Source: Barnesiella intestinihominis YIT 11860
GTDB lineage: Bacteria; Bacteroidota; Bacteroidia; Bacteroidales; Barnesiellaceae
Direction of reading: 5' to 3'
DNA: 64,000 bases
NCBI RefSeq assembly: GCF_000296465.1
Contig: NZ_JH815205.1
Span: forward strand, 636,769-700,768
Under the pieces are notes generated by a model, which had not been told where the DNA came from, did not search any database, and worked only from the letters and a program-made list of their open reading frames with translations. Both the position numbers and the translations under genes were made by a program. Shown in pieces: positions 44,113 through 53,809 of the stretch. The stretch's first letter is position 1. Each line of letters begins with the position of its first letter.

Positions 44113-44260
44113 AATGCATTATCCGTTATCCCCGCTCTATAAAAATAGGAACGTGGGTAAAAGATAAAGATGCAACCTCGCCGATTTTCTATCGTTGTGC
44201 CCTTTTTTCTCTGCGAATAACTTCGTAACTTTAAGCCCCTGAAACTAAATTTATCTGTTT

Positions 44261-47200
44261 ATGCAACCCTTTATTCATCTGCACGTTCACTCCCAATATT
44301 CTATTCTTGACGGTCAGGCTTCGATTCCGGCATTGGTCGATAAGGCTATACGCGACGGAATGAAAGGTTTGGCATTGACCGACCACGGTAATATGTTCGG
44401 GATAAAAGAGTTTTTCAATCTGGTAAAAAAGAAAAACGGAGCAACAAAAGATGCCATTAAAGGTGTACAGAAACGAATCGAAGCCATCGAAAGCGGTGCG
44501 GAAGAGGTAGAAGACAAAGAAAAAGAATTGGCCTCCCTGCAAGAAGAAAAGGCAAAACTCGAAGCCAAAATATTCAAGCCGATATTCGGGTGTGAAATGT
44601 ACGTAGCCCGTCGTCGGCTTACCGACAAAGAAGCCACACCGAGGGAAATACGTACTACCGTCGTTAACGAGGTCGAGGGCTTTTCTATTCGTCGGGGAGC
44701 TGTCGACGAGGGTGGTTATCACTTGGTTGTCCTTGCAAAGAACCTGAAAGGTTATCACAATCTGGTCAAATTGGTATCGAAAGGCTGGACCGACGGATTT
44801 TATTCCCGTCCCCGTACCGACAAATACGAACTCGAAAAATATCACGAAGGGCTGATTGTTTGCTCTGCATGTCTGGGTGGAGAGATTCCGAGAAGAATCC
44901 TTACCGGCGATATTCAAGGAGCCGAGGAGGCTATCCTATGGTTCAAGAATATCTTCGGAGAAGATTATTACCTCGAATTACAACGCCACAAAGCTACCGT
45001 ACCGAGAGCCAACCACGAAACATATCCGCTGCAACAAGTAGTGAACGATCGGCTGATAGAGTTCTCTCGCAAGCATGGAATCAAACTGGTATGTACCAAC
45101 GACGTTCATTTCGTGGAAGAAGAAAATGCAGAAGCACACGACCGCCTCATTTGTTTGAGTACGGGTAAAGATTTGGACGACCCCAATCGCATGCTATATA
45201 CCAAACAAGAGTGGTTAAAGACCCAACAGGAGATGAACGACATCTTCTCCGATGTGCCCGAGGCTCTATCCAATACGTTGGAAATTCTCGATAAGGTAGA
45301 GTTTTATTCCATCGACCACCCGCCTTTGATGCCCACTTTCCCGATTCCCGAAAACTTCGGTACAGAAGAAGAGTATCGAAAAAAATTTACCGAAGAAGAT
45401 TTGTTCAACGAATTCACTCGGGACGAAAACGGGAATGTCGTTTTGAACGAAGCCGCAGCACACAAGAAAATAGAAAATTTGGGCGGTTACGACAAGCTGT
45501 ATCGTATCAAGTTGGAAGCCGATTACCTGAAAGAATTGACTTTCAAAGGAGCGCATGAACGATACGGAGAGGAATTATCCGACGAAATTATGGAGCGAAT
45601 CACTTTCGAACTTCATATCATGAAAACGATGGGTTTTCCGGGTTACTTCCTCATTGTACAGGATTTCATCAATGCAGCCCGCAGAGAGCTCGATGTCTCG
45701 GTCGGTCCGGGACGTGGTTCAGCCGCCGGTTCGGTTGTCGCTTATTGTTTGAAAATTACGCAGATAGACCCTCTGAAATATGATTTGCTATTCGAACGAT
45801 TCCTTAATCCCGACCGTATTTCCTTGCCCGATATTGATGTGGACTTCGACGACGACGGTCGTGGGCGGGTATTGCAATGGGTAACCGAAAAATACGGAGC
45901 CGAAAAAGTGGCGCATATCATCACCTATGGTACGATGGCTACAAAATTGGCGATTAAAGATGTAGCCCGTGTACAAAAACTACCGTTGCCCGAATCGGAT
46001 CGTTTGACTCGCTTGATTCCCGACCGTTTACCCGAAAAGAACGGGAAAGCCCAGAAAATAAACCTGAAAAATTGCATCGAGAACGTGAAAGAATTGCAGG
46101 AGGCTTGCAATTCGAGTAACGAACTATTGGCCAATACGATGAAGTATGCCCAAATGCTCGAAGGAAACGTGCGTAATACCGGCGTTCATGCCTGTGGCGT
46201 TATCATCGGGCGTGACGATATAACCGATTGGGTTCCGGTGAGTACAGCCGACGATAAAGAGACCGGAGAGAAAATGCTCGTTACCCAATATGAAGGCAGC
46301 GTTATAGAAGATACCGGCTTGATAAAAATGGACTTTTTGGGATTAAAAACACTATCCATTATCAAAGAAGCCGTCGAGAATATTCGCCAAACTCGTCACA
46401 TAGACCTCGATATCGACTCTATTCCTATCGACGACCCCAAGACGTACGAATTATACAGTGCCGGACGGACGACCGGAACATTCCAGTTCGAGTCCGCCGG
46501 TATGCAAAAATATCTGAGGGAACTGCATCCCACGACGTTCGAAGACCTCATCGCCATGAACGCTCTTTATCGTCCGGGACCTATGGAATACATACCGCAA
46601 TTCATCGCCCGCAAGCATGGGAAAGAACCTATCGTGTACGATATTCCTATCATGGAAAAATATCTGAAAGATACTTACGGAATTACGGTATATCAAGAGC
46701 AGGTCATGTTGCTCTCCCGTTTGCTCGCCAATTTCACACGCGGTCAATCCGACGGATTGCGTAAAGCGATGGGTAAAAAACTGAAAGATAAACTGGATGC
46801 GTTGAAGCCCCTTTTCATTTCGGGCGGCGAGAAAAACGGACATAAAAAAGAAGTACTCGAAAAAATATGGGCCGACTGGGAGAAATTCGCTTCTTATGCT
46901 TTCAATAAAAGCCATGCCACATGCTACTCATGGGTAGCGTTCCAAACGGCATATCTGAAAGCCAACTATCCATCGGAATATATGGCGGCAGTGCTGAGTC
47001 GAAACCTCAATAACATCACGGAAATCACGAAATTCATGGACGAGTGCAAATCCATGAAGATTCAAGTTTTAGGTCCCGATGTCAACGAAAGCCAGTATAA
47101 GTTCTCGGTAAACAAGAAAGGGAATATCCGTTTCGGATTAGGAGCAATCAAGGGAGTCGGCGACTCGGCGGTACAAGCCATTGTCAAAGAGCGCGAAGCC

Positions 47201-48142
47201 AACGGCCCGTATAAGGGAATATTCGACTTTGTGGAACGAGTCAATCTTTCGGCTTGTGGTAAAAAAACGATAGAGTCATTGGCTATATCCGGAGCCTTCG
47301 ACTCATTCAAAGAAATTCACCGGGAAGATTTCACTGCATTGAACAGCAAAGGAGAAATTTTCTTAGAAACATTGGTACGTTACGGTGTAAAAGTACAAAA
47401 CGACAAAATGTCCCAAGCTACGTCTTTATTCGGAAGCGTAGCTCCCATCGTAACGACCCCGCCCGAAATCCCACGAGGCGTGCCTCTCTCCGACATCGAG
47501 CGTTTGGACAAGGAAAGAGAGCTCGTTGGTATGTACCTTTCGGCACACCCGCTCGATGCCTATAAATTGGAATTATTGTACGGTTGCAATACCCGCATGA
47601 CCGATTTGAAAGACCGAGAATCCCTCTTAAATAAAGAGCTGACATTCGGAGGAGTGGTTGTCGACTACCGAACGGGAATCGGGAAAAGAGGCGGCCAATA
47701 TGGCTTCCTTAAAATAGAAGACTATTCGGGAGCCGAAGATATACCTTTATTCGGCCAAGACTTCATAGACTACGGAAAGTATGGAGCCAATAACGGAACT
47801 TTCGTGTGGATAAGGGCACGCTGTCAACCATCGAAATTCACCCCCGGCCGTATCGATTTGAAAATTTTGGAGATAAAGCTACTATCCGAATTAAAAGGTA
47901 CTTTACTTAATTCCATCACAATCGAGCTACCGGCCCGATTGGTAAAAAACGGATTCATACAGACACTTTCCGAATTTATGCCCCCGGCACACCAGCACAA
48001 GGCAGAATTGAGTTTCAAAATATACGACTCGGAGTTGGATAAATCGGTACGGCTGAGATCGAGGCGCAAACCGACGATAACGGAAGAACTCATCGATTTT
48101 TTAAGTGAGAACGACGAGGTCTCTTTCAAAATAAATGAATAA
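44261..48142 (+). CDS. dnaE: DNA polymerase III alpha subunit
   Basis: A 1293-residue replicative polymerase (C-family). The N-terminal PHP domain starts HLHVHSQYSILDG. The palm has VGPGRGSAAGSVVAYCL and PDIDVDFDDDGRGRV (catalytic aspartates near residues 525-530). The fingers and tandem HhH regions follow (GLGAIKGVGDSAVQ). A C-terminal OB domain precedes the tail. The PHP domain carries a charged helical insertion of about 45 residues (about 60-105) relative to E. coli DnaE. It is larger than the 1160-residue E. coli protein. trxA lies 78 bp downstream with its own promoter. Confidence 0.97.
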   Translation: MQPFIHLHVHSQYSILDGQASIPALVDKAIRDGMKGLALTDHGNMFGIKEFFNLVKKKNGATKDAIKGVQKRIEAIESGAEEVEDKEKELASLQEEKAKLEAKIFKPIFGCEMYVARRRLTDKEATPREIRTTVVNEVEGFSIRRGAVDEGGYHLVVLAKNLKGYHNLVKLVSKGWTDGFYSRPRTDKYELEKYHEGLIVCSACLGGEIPRRILTGDIQGAEEAILWFKNIFGEDYYLELQRHKATVPRANHETYPLQQVVNDRLIEFSRKHGIKLVCTNDVHFVEEENAEAHDRLICLSTGKDLDDPNRMLYTKQEWLKTQQEMNDIFSDVPEALSNTLEILDKVEFYSIDHPPLMPTFPIPENFGTEEEYRKKFTEEDLFNEFTRDENGNVVLNEAAAHKKIENLGGYDKLYRIKLEADYLKELTFKGAHERYGEELSDEIMERITFELHIMKTMGFPGYFLIVQDFINAARRELDVSVGPGRGSAAGSVVAYCLKITQIDPLKYDLLFERFLNPDRISLPDIDVDFDDDGRGRVLQWVTEKYGAEKVAHIITYGTMATKLAIKDVARVQKLPLPESDRLTRLIPDRLPEKNGKAQKINLKNCIENVKELQEACNSSNELLANTMKYAQMLEGNVRNTGVHACGVIIGRDDITDWVPVSTADDKETGEKMLVTQYEGSVIEDTGLIKMDFLGLKTLSIIKEAVENIRQTRHIDLDIDSIPIDDPKTYELYSAGRTTGTFQFESAGMQKYLRELHPTTFEDLIAMNALYRPGPMEYIPQFIARKHGKEPIVYDIPIMEKYLKDTYGITVYQEQVMLLSRLLANFTRGQSDGLRKAMGKKLKDKLDALKPLFISGGEKNGHKKEVLEKIWADWEKFASYAFNKSHATCYSWVAFQTAYLKANYPSEYMAAVLSRNLNNITEITKFMDECKSMKIQVLGPDVNESQYKFSVNKKGNIRFGLGAIKGVGDSAVQAIVKEREANGPYKGIFDFVERVNLSACGKKTIESLAISGAFDSFKEIHREDFTALNSKGEIFLETLVRYGVKVQNDKMSQATSLFGSVAPIVTTPPEIPRGVPLSDIERLDKERELVGMYLSAHPLDAYKLELLYGCNTRMTDLKDRESLLNKELTFGGVVVDYRTGIGKRGGQYGFLKIEDYSGAEDIPLFGQDFIDYGKYGANNGTFVWIRARCQPSKFTPGRIDLKILEIKLLSELKGTLLNSITIELPARLVKNGFIQTLSEFMPPAHQHKAELSFKIYDSELDKSVRLRSRRKPTITEELIDFLSENDEVSFKINE

Positions 48143-48169
48143 TCGTTTGCGACTCAACCAGAGATTACC

Positions 48170-48177
48170 TACTTTTG
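48170..48177 (+). promoter_or_regulatory. -7 box upstream of trxA
   Basis: TACTTTTG, 43 bp before the trxA ATG. Confidence 0.55.
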
Positions 48178-48220
48178 TTGTAAAATAAATTGAAACAATA
48201 AAACAGTAAAAAATAAAATT

Positions 48221-48535
48221 ATGGCATTGAAAATCAATGATGAAAATGCAAAAGAATTGATTGCCTCCGGCAAACCGGTAGTTATCGATTTTTGGGCGGA
48301 ATGGTGCGGCCCTTGTCGCGCAATCGCACCTTCGGTAGACGAACTTGCAGAAGAATATGAAGGCAAAGTGATAATCGGGAAATACAATGTTGACGATGAC
48401 GCCGATTTAAGTGCAGAATACAGTATTCGCAATATCCCCACCTTGCTCTTTTTCAAAGAGGGTAAACTAGTGGACAAACATGTCGGTTCTGCTTCGAAAG
48501 CCGATTTGGAAGCTAAAATCAAAGCACTGCTGTAA
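48221..48535 (+). CDS. trxA: Thioredoxin
   Basis: A 104-residue cytosolic thioredoxin with the redox motif FWAEWCGPCRAIAPS, the cis-Pro loop RNIPTLLFFKEG, and normal length. It reduces protein disulfides, supplied by thioredoxin reductase encoded elsewhere. Own promoter upstream and a strong terminator downstream. Confidence 0.97.
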   Translation: MALKINDENAKELIASGKPVVIDFWAEWCGPCRAIAPSVDELAEEYEGKVIIGKYNVDDDADLSAEYSIRNIPTLLFFKEGKLVDKHVGSASKADLEAKIKALL

Positions 48536-48558
48536 AAAATCCGAAAAGGAAATCGTAT

Positions 48559-48600
48559 AAACCCCTCGCCTATATGAATACAAGGCGAGGGGTTTCTTTG
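48559..48600 (+). terminator. trxA terminator
   Basis: AAACCCCTCGCC pairs perfectly with GGCGAGGGGTTT across a 13-nt loop, then CTTTGTCTT. It sits between trxA and the convergent regulator gene. Confidence 0.9.
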
Positions 48601-48622
48601 TCTTGGAATAGAGAATAGTTCT

Positions 48623-48907
48623 TTACCAGTTAAGATACTCTTTCAAAGTATTTACATAAGCTTCGAAAGCCTCCCTTCCTTTTTCGGTTATTTGGCACGA
48701 TGTCCTTGTTTTCTTACCGACAAATTCTTTCCTGACCCGAATATATTCGGCTGCCGATAATTTATCTATCTGCACACTCAGGTTTCCGGAAGTCACCCCG
48801 GTCTTTTCTTTCAGATAAACAAAATCCGCCTCATCTACCGACAAGAGAATCGACATGACAGCCAATCTCAACTGCGAGTGTAACAATGGATCTAATTCTT
48901 TCAACAT
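48623..48907 (-). CDS. Winged-helix transcriptional regulator
   Basis: A 94-residue DNA-binding protein of the short winged-helix type (MarR/ArsR/PadR-like, HTH_34). HSQLRLAVMSILLSVDEADF and FVYLKEKTGVTSGNLSVQIDKL form the helix-turn-helix, and YIRVRKEFVGKKTRTSCQITEKG is the wing. It overlaps the end of the membrane-protein gene by 7 bp, so both are made from one message. The promoter of that message contains palindromes that are likely targets of this protein. Confidence 0.88.
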   Translation of the reverse strand: MLKELDPLLHSQLRLAVMSILLSVDEADFVYLKEKTGVTSGNLSVQIDKLSAAEYIRVRKEFVGKKTRTSCQITEKGREAFEAYVNTLKEYLNW

Positions 48908-49515
48908 ATCTTTTTACACTTTGCATTAAGAATATGCCCCGGAACAACCATCATGACGACAAACGATCCCCCGAAATAGAGCTGCCACACCATAGGCGTA
49001 TGTAAAGAAGGCATAGTCATAAACATATAAATAGCCGTGACAAGCGCGAGCAACGGGAAATAAGTAAGGCTGGATTCCTTGATAACCAGACCGGTAATCG
49101 ACGTACCCATACCACAATACAACAAAGCCAACGGCATCATCAACCCGAAATTGACACGACCGATAACAAATCCCAATACGATCATCGTCAAGACAGTAAG
49201 TACAAACAATGCCCCTATGACTCTCCATGTTTCGTTGATCATGCGGTCGGTATAAGTCACTACTTTCGGCCTATTTCTTTTCTCCCGTACGCTGCTGACA
49301 AGAAATGGCAAAAACATCAAGAACCACCCGGCACTCCACGCACTGTTTCCCGTAAAGTAAACCAAAGCATAGATAACGATCGATAGAATAGCAGCCGTAT
49401 AGCCATACATCAAAAATTTATTTCCACTGCCACTCCCGATGCTTTGTTTTGTAACTCGAATCATCTGAGCGATGAGTTCCAAACTCTCTTTCTCATTCAT
49501 TTTCTGTTCTTCCAT
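48901..49515 (-). CDS. Hypothetical integral membrane protein
   Basis: A 204-residue protein with a short cytosolic N-terminus and about six transmembrane helices (for example LMYGYTAAILSIVIYALVYF, WRVIGALFVLTVLTMIVLGF, LMMPLALLYCGMGTSITGLV). I do not recognise a named family. Membrane proteins paired with a small winged-helix regulator of this type are common in Bacteroidota and may sense envelope state. It is the first gene of the two-gene operon, behind the palindromic operator region. Confidence 0.75.
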   Translation of the reverse strand: MEEQKMNEKESLELIAQMIRVTKQSIGSGSGNKFLMYGYTAAILSIVIYALVYFTGNSAWSAGWFLMFLPFLVSSVREKRNRPKVVTYTDRMINETWRVIGALFVLTVLTMIVLGFVIGRVNFGLMMPLALLYCGMGTSITGLVIKESSLTYFPLLALVTAIYMFMTMPSLHTPMVWQLYFGGSFVVMMVVPGHILNAKCKKIC

Positions 49516-49540
49516 AAGTCGATTTTTAGATTTACAAATT

Positions 49541-49629
49541 GGTTTATTTTATAAACTATATAGCTATATACTCTCTTTTCATGCTATAATTATAGCACAA
49601 ATATAAATCGGTTTATATTATAAACCAAA
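49541..49629 (-). promoter_or_regulatory. Operator-promoter region of the regulator/membrane-protein operon
   Basis: On the minus strand, TTTG at 49629-49626 (-33) and TATATTTG at 49605-49598 (-7) are 20 bp apart. The spacer is filled by a perfect 8-1-8 palindrome, GGTTTATA-T-TATAAACC (49610-49626). A second, slightly imperfect copy lies at 49541-49557, between the start site and the ATG. Two other perfect 14-bp palindromes occur at 49557-49570 (TATATAGCTATATA) and 49583-49596 (GCTATAATTATAGC). This is the layout expected for auto-repression. Confidence 0.75.
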
Positions 49630-49892
49630 TAATTTTCTAAAAAATTTTTATTATGATATATTTTTCATTGGCAAGAGAGACAACAGACCTTCTCTGTTAT
49701 ACAATTTTCCATACTCTAATAGATAAGAGAAGAAAAGAGATTTCGCTCTTTTCAACTAAAACATTTTACAAATCCAGCTTGTACAAAACATTTCTTTCAT
49801 CTCGATTTATAAGTAAAGGAGAAACTAAAACAGTTCTGTCGATAATTAATGGAGATTGTCCGTTTATGCCTCTAACCCCATATAATCTTTTT

Positions 49893-49960
49893 CAACCCCT
49901 CCGTCACTTTGTGACACCTCCCCTATATTTTGCTGTGCAAAACACAGAGGAGGAGGTTGA
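49893..49960. repeat. Intergenic hairpin repeat (family 2)
   Basis: GTCAC-TTT-GTGAC hairpin followed by CCTCCCCTATATTTTGC - TGT - GCAAAACACAGAGGAGG. Mismatches are A/C on the plus strand, which become G/U pairs in RNA from the minus strand. Part of the 885-bp gap 49516-50400, which holds no convincing gene. Confidence 0.65.
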
Positions 49961-50010
49961 ATACTTCTTTATCTTACCGGCAAAAATTACATGATAAAAG
50001 AATGTCGCAA

Positions 50011-50195
50011 AACTCCTCCCTGCCGTGTCCCGTGGCATTACGGGGTGTTCCCAAAGAAATAGGGGGAGCGCACGCAAGGTGAGGGGGGCCTTACAGTCAA
50101 AAATCCTATATACTATCTTTTTTAACCACTCTCCTCGTCGCTACCGCTCCTCCGTTTCTCTCCTATATGGCTCCGCAACACAGGTGAGAAGGAGT
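50011..50195. repeat. Further family-2 modules
   Basis: CTCCCTGCCGT...ACGGGGTG (50013-50047) matches the third module of the composite element at 40301-40331. A degenerate CTCC-TTCTC-CCT / AGG-GAGAA-GGAG hairpin follows at about 50147-50194. Between them is a G-rich stretch (AGGGGGAGCG and GGTGAGGGGGG). From 50196 to 50343 I see nothing recognisable. Confidence 0.45.
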
Positions 50196-50343
50196 AATAC
50201 ACTTTGTATAGAAATTTAAGCAAGAATCAACCCTTCACCGAAATGTCCGGAATATGTTTATCGACAAGAGACTCATCGCTAAAATTCAAGTTTTCCCTTT
50301 ACGAATTTTTTACTAAATCACTAAACCACCGACTCTATTTCAT

Positions 50344-50375
50344 AAAAAAGGCGATTCCTTTGCAGGAACCGCCTT
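50344..50375 (-). terminator. secA terminator
   Basis: On the minus strand AAGGCGGTTCC - TGCAAA - GGAATCGCCTT is followed by TTTTAT, 26 bp past the secA stop. Confidence 0.88.
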
Positions 50376-50400
50376 CATTATTACTAACACAAAAAGGATA

Positions 50401-53400
50401 TTAAAGTCCTTTCCCGTGACAATTTTTATATTTCTTACCACTACCGCAAGGACAAGGATCGTTACGCCCCACACGTGGTGCAGCCTTAATCGGCTCGGTG
50501 ACCCGGGGCTGTTGAGGAGCAGCCGCAGCGGCAGCTTGTGCTGACTGGCCGGGATAATCGTCTTTTTGAGTACGATACTTGCTGTAATCTTCCCTTCGTT
50601 CGGGAGCTGCTTCACGCACATCTTGCGGTTCCTGAATATAAATCTGTCCCCGCATGAGAACAGCGATGGCTTTCCGGTTCATCGTCTCGACCATCTCCTT
50701 GAAAAGATTGAACGATTCGAGTTTATAAATCAACAGCGGATCTTTCTGTTCGTAGCTGGCATTTTGCACAGATTGACGCAATTGGTCGAGCTCACGAAGA
50801 TGCTCTTTCCAAGCCTCGTCGATCGTCATAAGCAACACGGCTTTCTGGAATTGCTTAACGACCGATTGCGACTCACTCTTATAGGCTTCGTTTATATCGC
50901 AAGCAATACCGAATACACGCTTGCCATCGGTAATGGGCACTCGTATCATACCCGTGGATAATCCCCGTTGTTCCACAAACGGTTTTATATTCATGTGAGC
51001 GATCTCGGCCATACGGTCGCCTTTGCGCTTAAAGGTAGCGACAACGGCCTCATAAAGGCTGTCGATCACTTCGCTCTTTTTCATGGAGCGGAATTTCTCC
51101 TCATCGAAAGGCATTTCCACGGCAAAAATCTTGAACATCTCCATCGACAAGTCTTCGTAATCGCTCGTACCGTCATAGGTATCGGCCAAAGACTCTATCG
51201 TGTCATAGAACATATTCATAATATCGATGCCGATACGTTCTCCCATCAAAGCATGGTGACGCTTGGTATAAATCACATTACGCTGTGCATTCATCACATC
51301 GTCGTATTCGAGCAATCGCTTACGGATTCCGAAGTTATTCTCCTCTACCCGGCGTTGGGCATTCTCGATGGACTTGGAAACCATATTGTGTTCGATCATC
51401 TCGTCTTCTTTAAGACCCAGACGGTCGAGCATTTTCACTACCCGATCGGTAGCGAACAGACGCATAACCGTATCTTCGAACGAAACGAAGAACACCGAAG
51501 AACCGGGGTCACCCTGACGACCGGCACGACCACGCAACTGACGGTCTACACGACGGGATTCGTGACGCTCGGTTCCGATAATCGCCAAACCTCCGGCTTC
51601 ACGCACGGCCGGCGAGAGCTTGATATCGGTTCCACGACCGGCCATGTTGGTAGCGATCGTGACCGTACCTGTTTGTCCGGCTTGTGCCACGATCTCGGCC
51701 TCGCGTTGGTGCAACTTGGCGTTCAATACATTGTGTTTAATCTTACGCAAAGTCAACATACGGCTCAACAATTCCGATATTTCGACCGAAGTCGTACCTA
51801 CCAATACAGGACGACCTGCTTCTACCATTTTCACGATTTCTTCGATGACGGCGTTGTATTTCGCCCGTTTGGTTTTATATACCCGGTCGTTCATATCGAT
51901 ACGAGCTACCGGCTTATTGGTAGGAATCGTCACGACATCGAGTTTATAAATATCCCAGAACTCCCCGGCTTCGGTCTCGGCAGTACCGGTCATACCGGCC
52001 AGCTTGTGATACATACGGAAATAGTTCTGCAAAGTAATCGTCGCAAAAGTCTGCGTAGCGGCCTCTACCTTAACGTGCTCTTTCGCCTCGATAGCTTGGT
52101 GCAAACCATCGGAGTAGCGGCGGCCTTCCATGATACGCCCCGTTTGCTCATCAACGATTTTCACTTTATTATCGATTACCACATATTGGTCGTTCAATTC
52201 GAAAAGGGTATACGCCTTTAACAGCTGATTCACCGTATGAACCCGCTCGGCCTTGATCGCGTAATCTTGCAAGATTCCGTCTTTTTTGGCTTGTTTTTCT
52301 TCGGGAGAAAGTCCTTGATTTTCAAGGTCGGAAAGCAGCTCGCTGATATTCGGCAATACGAAGAAATTAGGATCGTCCGATTTCCCGGTCATCACATCGA
52401 GACCTTTGTCGGTCATATCGATACCGTTATTCTTTTCATCGATTACAAAATAGAGGTCGTCCGTAATCTCAGGCATACGACGGTTGTTATCTGCCATATA
52501 GATAGCCTCGGTTTCGAGCAACAAAGGTTTAATACCCGGTTCGCTCAAATATTTGATAAGCGCCCCGTTCTTAGGTAATCCTTTGAAACAACGATACAAC
52601 AGTACGGCTCCTTCCTCACGAATCTTTTTATCATCGGAAGCTATCTTAATCTTGGCTTCGGCCAACAACTTCGTAACCAAGTTTCGCTGCATCTTCACCA
52701 ATTCTTCCACTTTGGGCTGGAACTGCTCGAACATCTGGTCATCGCCTTTGGGGGTAGGACCGGATATAATCAACGGCGTACGTGCATCATCAATCAACAC
52801 AGAGTCGACCTCATCGACAATCGCATAGTTGTGCATGCGCTGTACCAAGTCGAGCGGAGAGCTGGCCATATTGTCACGCAAGTAGTCGAAACCGAATTCG
52901 TTGTTCGTACCGAATGTAATATCGGCGTTATATGCATTACGACGGGCTTCGGAGTTCGGCTCGTGCTTGTCGATACAATCCACCGACAAACCGTGGAACA
53001 TATAAAGAGGCCCCATCCACTCGGAGTCACGTTTCGAAAGGTAGTCGTTCACGGTTACCACATGTACGCCATTGCCCGACAAAGCATTCAAGAATACAGG
53101 GAGCGTAGCGACCAGAGTCTTACCCTCACCAGTAGCCATCTCGGCGATTTTACCCTTATGCAACACGACACCGCCGATCAGCTGCACATCGTAGTGTACC
53201 ATGTCCCAAACGACCTCGTTACCACCGGCCATCCAGTGATTGGCATAAATAGCTTTGTCGCCTTCGATATGTATAAAATCATGGTCTACCGCCAAGCTCC
53301 GGTCAAAATCATTTGCCGTAACCTCGACAGTTTCATTTTGGCTGAATCGACGCGCCGTCTCTTTCATCACGGCGAAAACTTCGGGAAGCGATTCGTCGAG

Positions 53401-53706
53401 AACATCTTCTATTTTTTTCAATATCTCTTTCTCGATTTTATCGATTTCTTCCCATGTAGACTCGCGTTTATCGTAATCGAGCGTTTCTACATGCTCTTTC
53501 AGTTCGGCGATACGTTTACGGTCATCGGCCACCGAATCCTGAATATGTTGTTTCACCACATCGATACGGTGACGCAACTCATCGTTCGACAATTTTTCAA
53601 GTTCGGGCGAAATAGCCTTTATTTTCTGAATGTAAGGCTCTATTTCTTTTAAATCGCGCTGCGACTTATTACCGAACAGCTTTTTTAATAAATCATTAAA
53701 TCCCAT
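50401..53706 (-). CDS. secA: Preprotein translocase ATPase SecA
   Basis: A 1101-residue motor that drives proteins through SecYEG. Walker [15 protein letters not shown], Walker [15 protein letters not shown], and the second helicase domain GTDIKLSP and [19 protein letters not shown] are intact. The C-terminal zinc-binding tail is [16 protein letters not shown], preceded by a low-complexity Ala/Gln linker. It is longer than E. coli SecA (901 residues) because of insertions usual for Bacteroidota. The -7 box TACCTTTG on the minus strand (53747-53754) is the likely promoter. Confidence 0.98.
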   Translation of the reverse strand: MGFNDLLKKLFGNKSQRDLKEIEPYIQKIKAISPELEKLSNDELRHRIDVVKQHIQDSVADDRKRIAELKEHVETLDYDKRESTWEEIDKIEKEILKKIEDVLDESLPEVFAVMKETARRFSQNETVEVTANDFDRSLAVDHDFIHIEGDKAIYANHWMAGGNEVVWDMVHYDVQLIGGVVLHKGKIAEMATGEGKTLVATLPVFLNALSGNGVHVVTVNDYLSKRDSEWMGPLYMFHGLSVDCIDKHEPNSEARRNAYNADITFGTNNEFGFDYLRDNMASSPLDLVQRMHNYAIVDEVDSVLIDDARTPLIISGPTPKGDDQMFEQFQPKVEELVKMQRNLVTKLLAEAKIKIASDDKKIREEGAVLLYRCFKGLPKNGALIKYLSEPGIKPLLLETEAIYMADNNRRMPEITDDLYFVIDEKNNGIDMTDKGLDVMTGKSDDPNFFVLPNISELLSDLENQGLSPEEKQAKKDGILQDYAIKAERVHTVNQLLKAYTLFELNDQYVVIDNKVKIVDEQTGRIMEGRRYSDGLHQAIEAKEHVKVEAATQTFATITLQNYFRMYHKLAGMTGTAETEAGEFWDIYKLDVVTIPTNKPVARIDMNDRVYKTKRAKYNAVIEEIVKMVEAGRPVLVGTTSVEISELLSRMLTLRKIKHNVLNAKLHQREAEIVAQAGQTGTVTIATNMAGRGTDIKLSPAVREAGGLAIIGTERHESRRVDRQLRGRAGRQGDPGSSVFFVSFEDTVMRLFATDRVVKMLDRLGLKEDEMIEHNMVSKSIENAQRRVEENNFGIRKRLLEYDDVMNAQRNVIYTKRHHALMGERIGIDIMNMFYDTIESLADTYDGTSDYEDLSMEMFKIFAVEMPFDEEKFRSMKKSEVIDSLYEAVVATFKRKGDRMAEIAHMNIKPFVEQRGLSTGMIRVPITDGKRVFGIACDINEAYKSESQSVVKQFQKAVLLMTIDEAWKEHLRELDQLRQSVQNASYEQKDPLLIYKLESFNLFKEMVETMNRKAIAVLMRGQIYIQEPQDVREAAPERREDYSKYRTQKDDYPGQSAQAAAAAAPQQPRVTEPIKAAPRVGRNDPCPCGSGKKYKNCHGKGL

Positions 53707-53746
53707 ATAAAGTATTTGTTTTATTCGTTAAAAATTACCTATAAGG

Positions 53747-53754
53747 CAAAGGTA
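53747..53754 (-). promoter_or_regulatory. -7 box upstream of secA
   Basis: TACCTTTG on the minus strand, 40 bp before the secA ATG. Confidence 0.5.
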
Positions 53755-53809
53755 TAACATACCCTGCAAAAATAGTGCAAATTTTGCTAACTCCGCAAAA
53801 AGGAATGAA

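Noticed and set aside
49653-49994. 113-codon plus-strand reading frame in the gap before secA
   Set aside because: It runs through the family-2 hairpin repeat, has no recognisable domain, unusual composition and no promoter; likely chance.
50968-52221. 417-codon frame antisense to secA, with similar long antisense frames in tamB, rplY and the RND pump gene
   Set aside because: They lie fully opposite conserved genes and their translations show no family resemblance; they reflect codon bias of the real gene.
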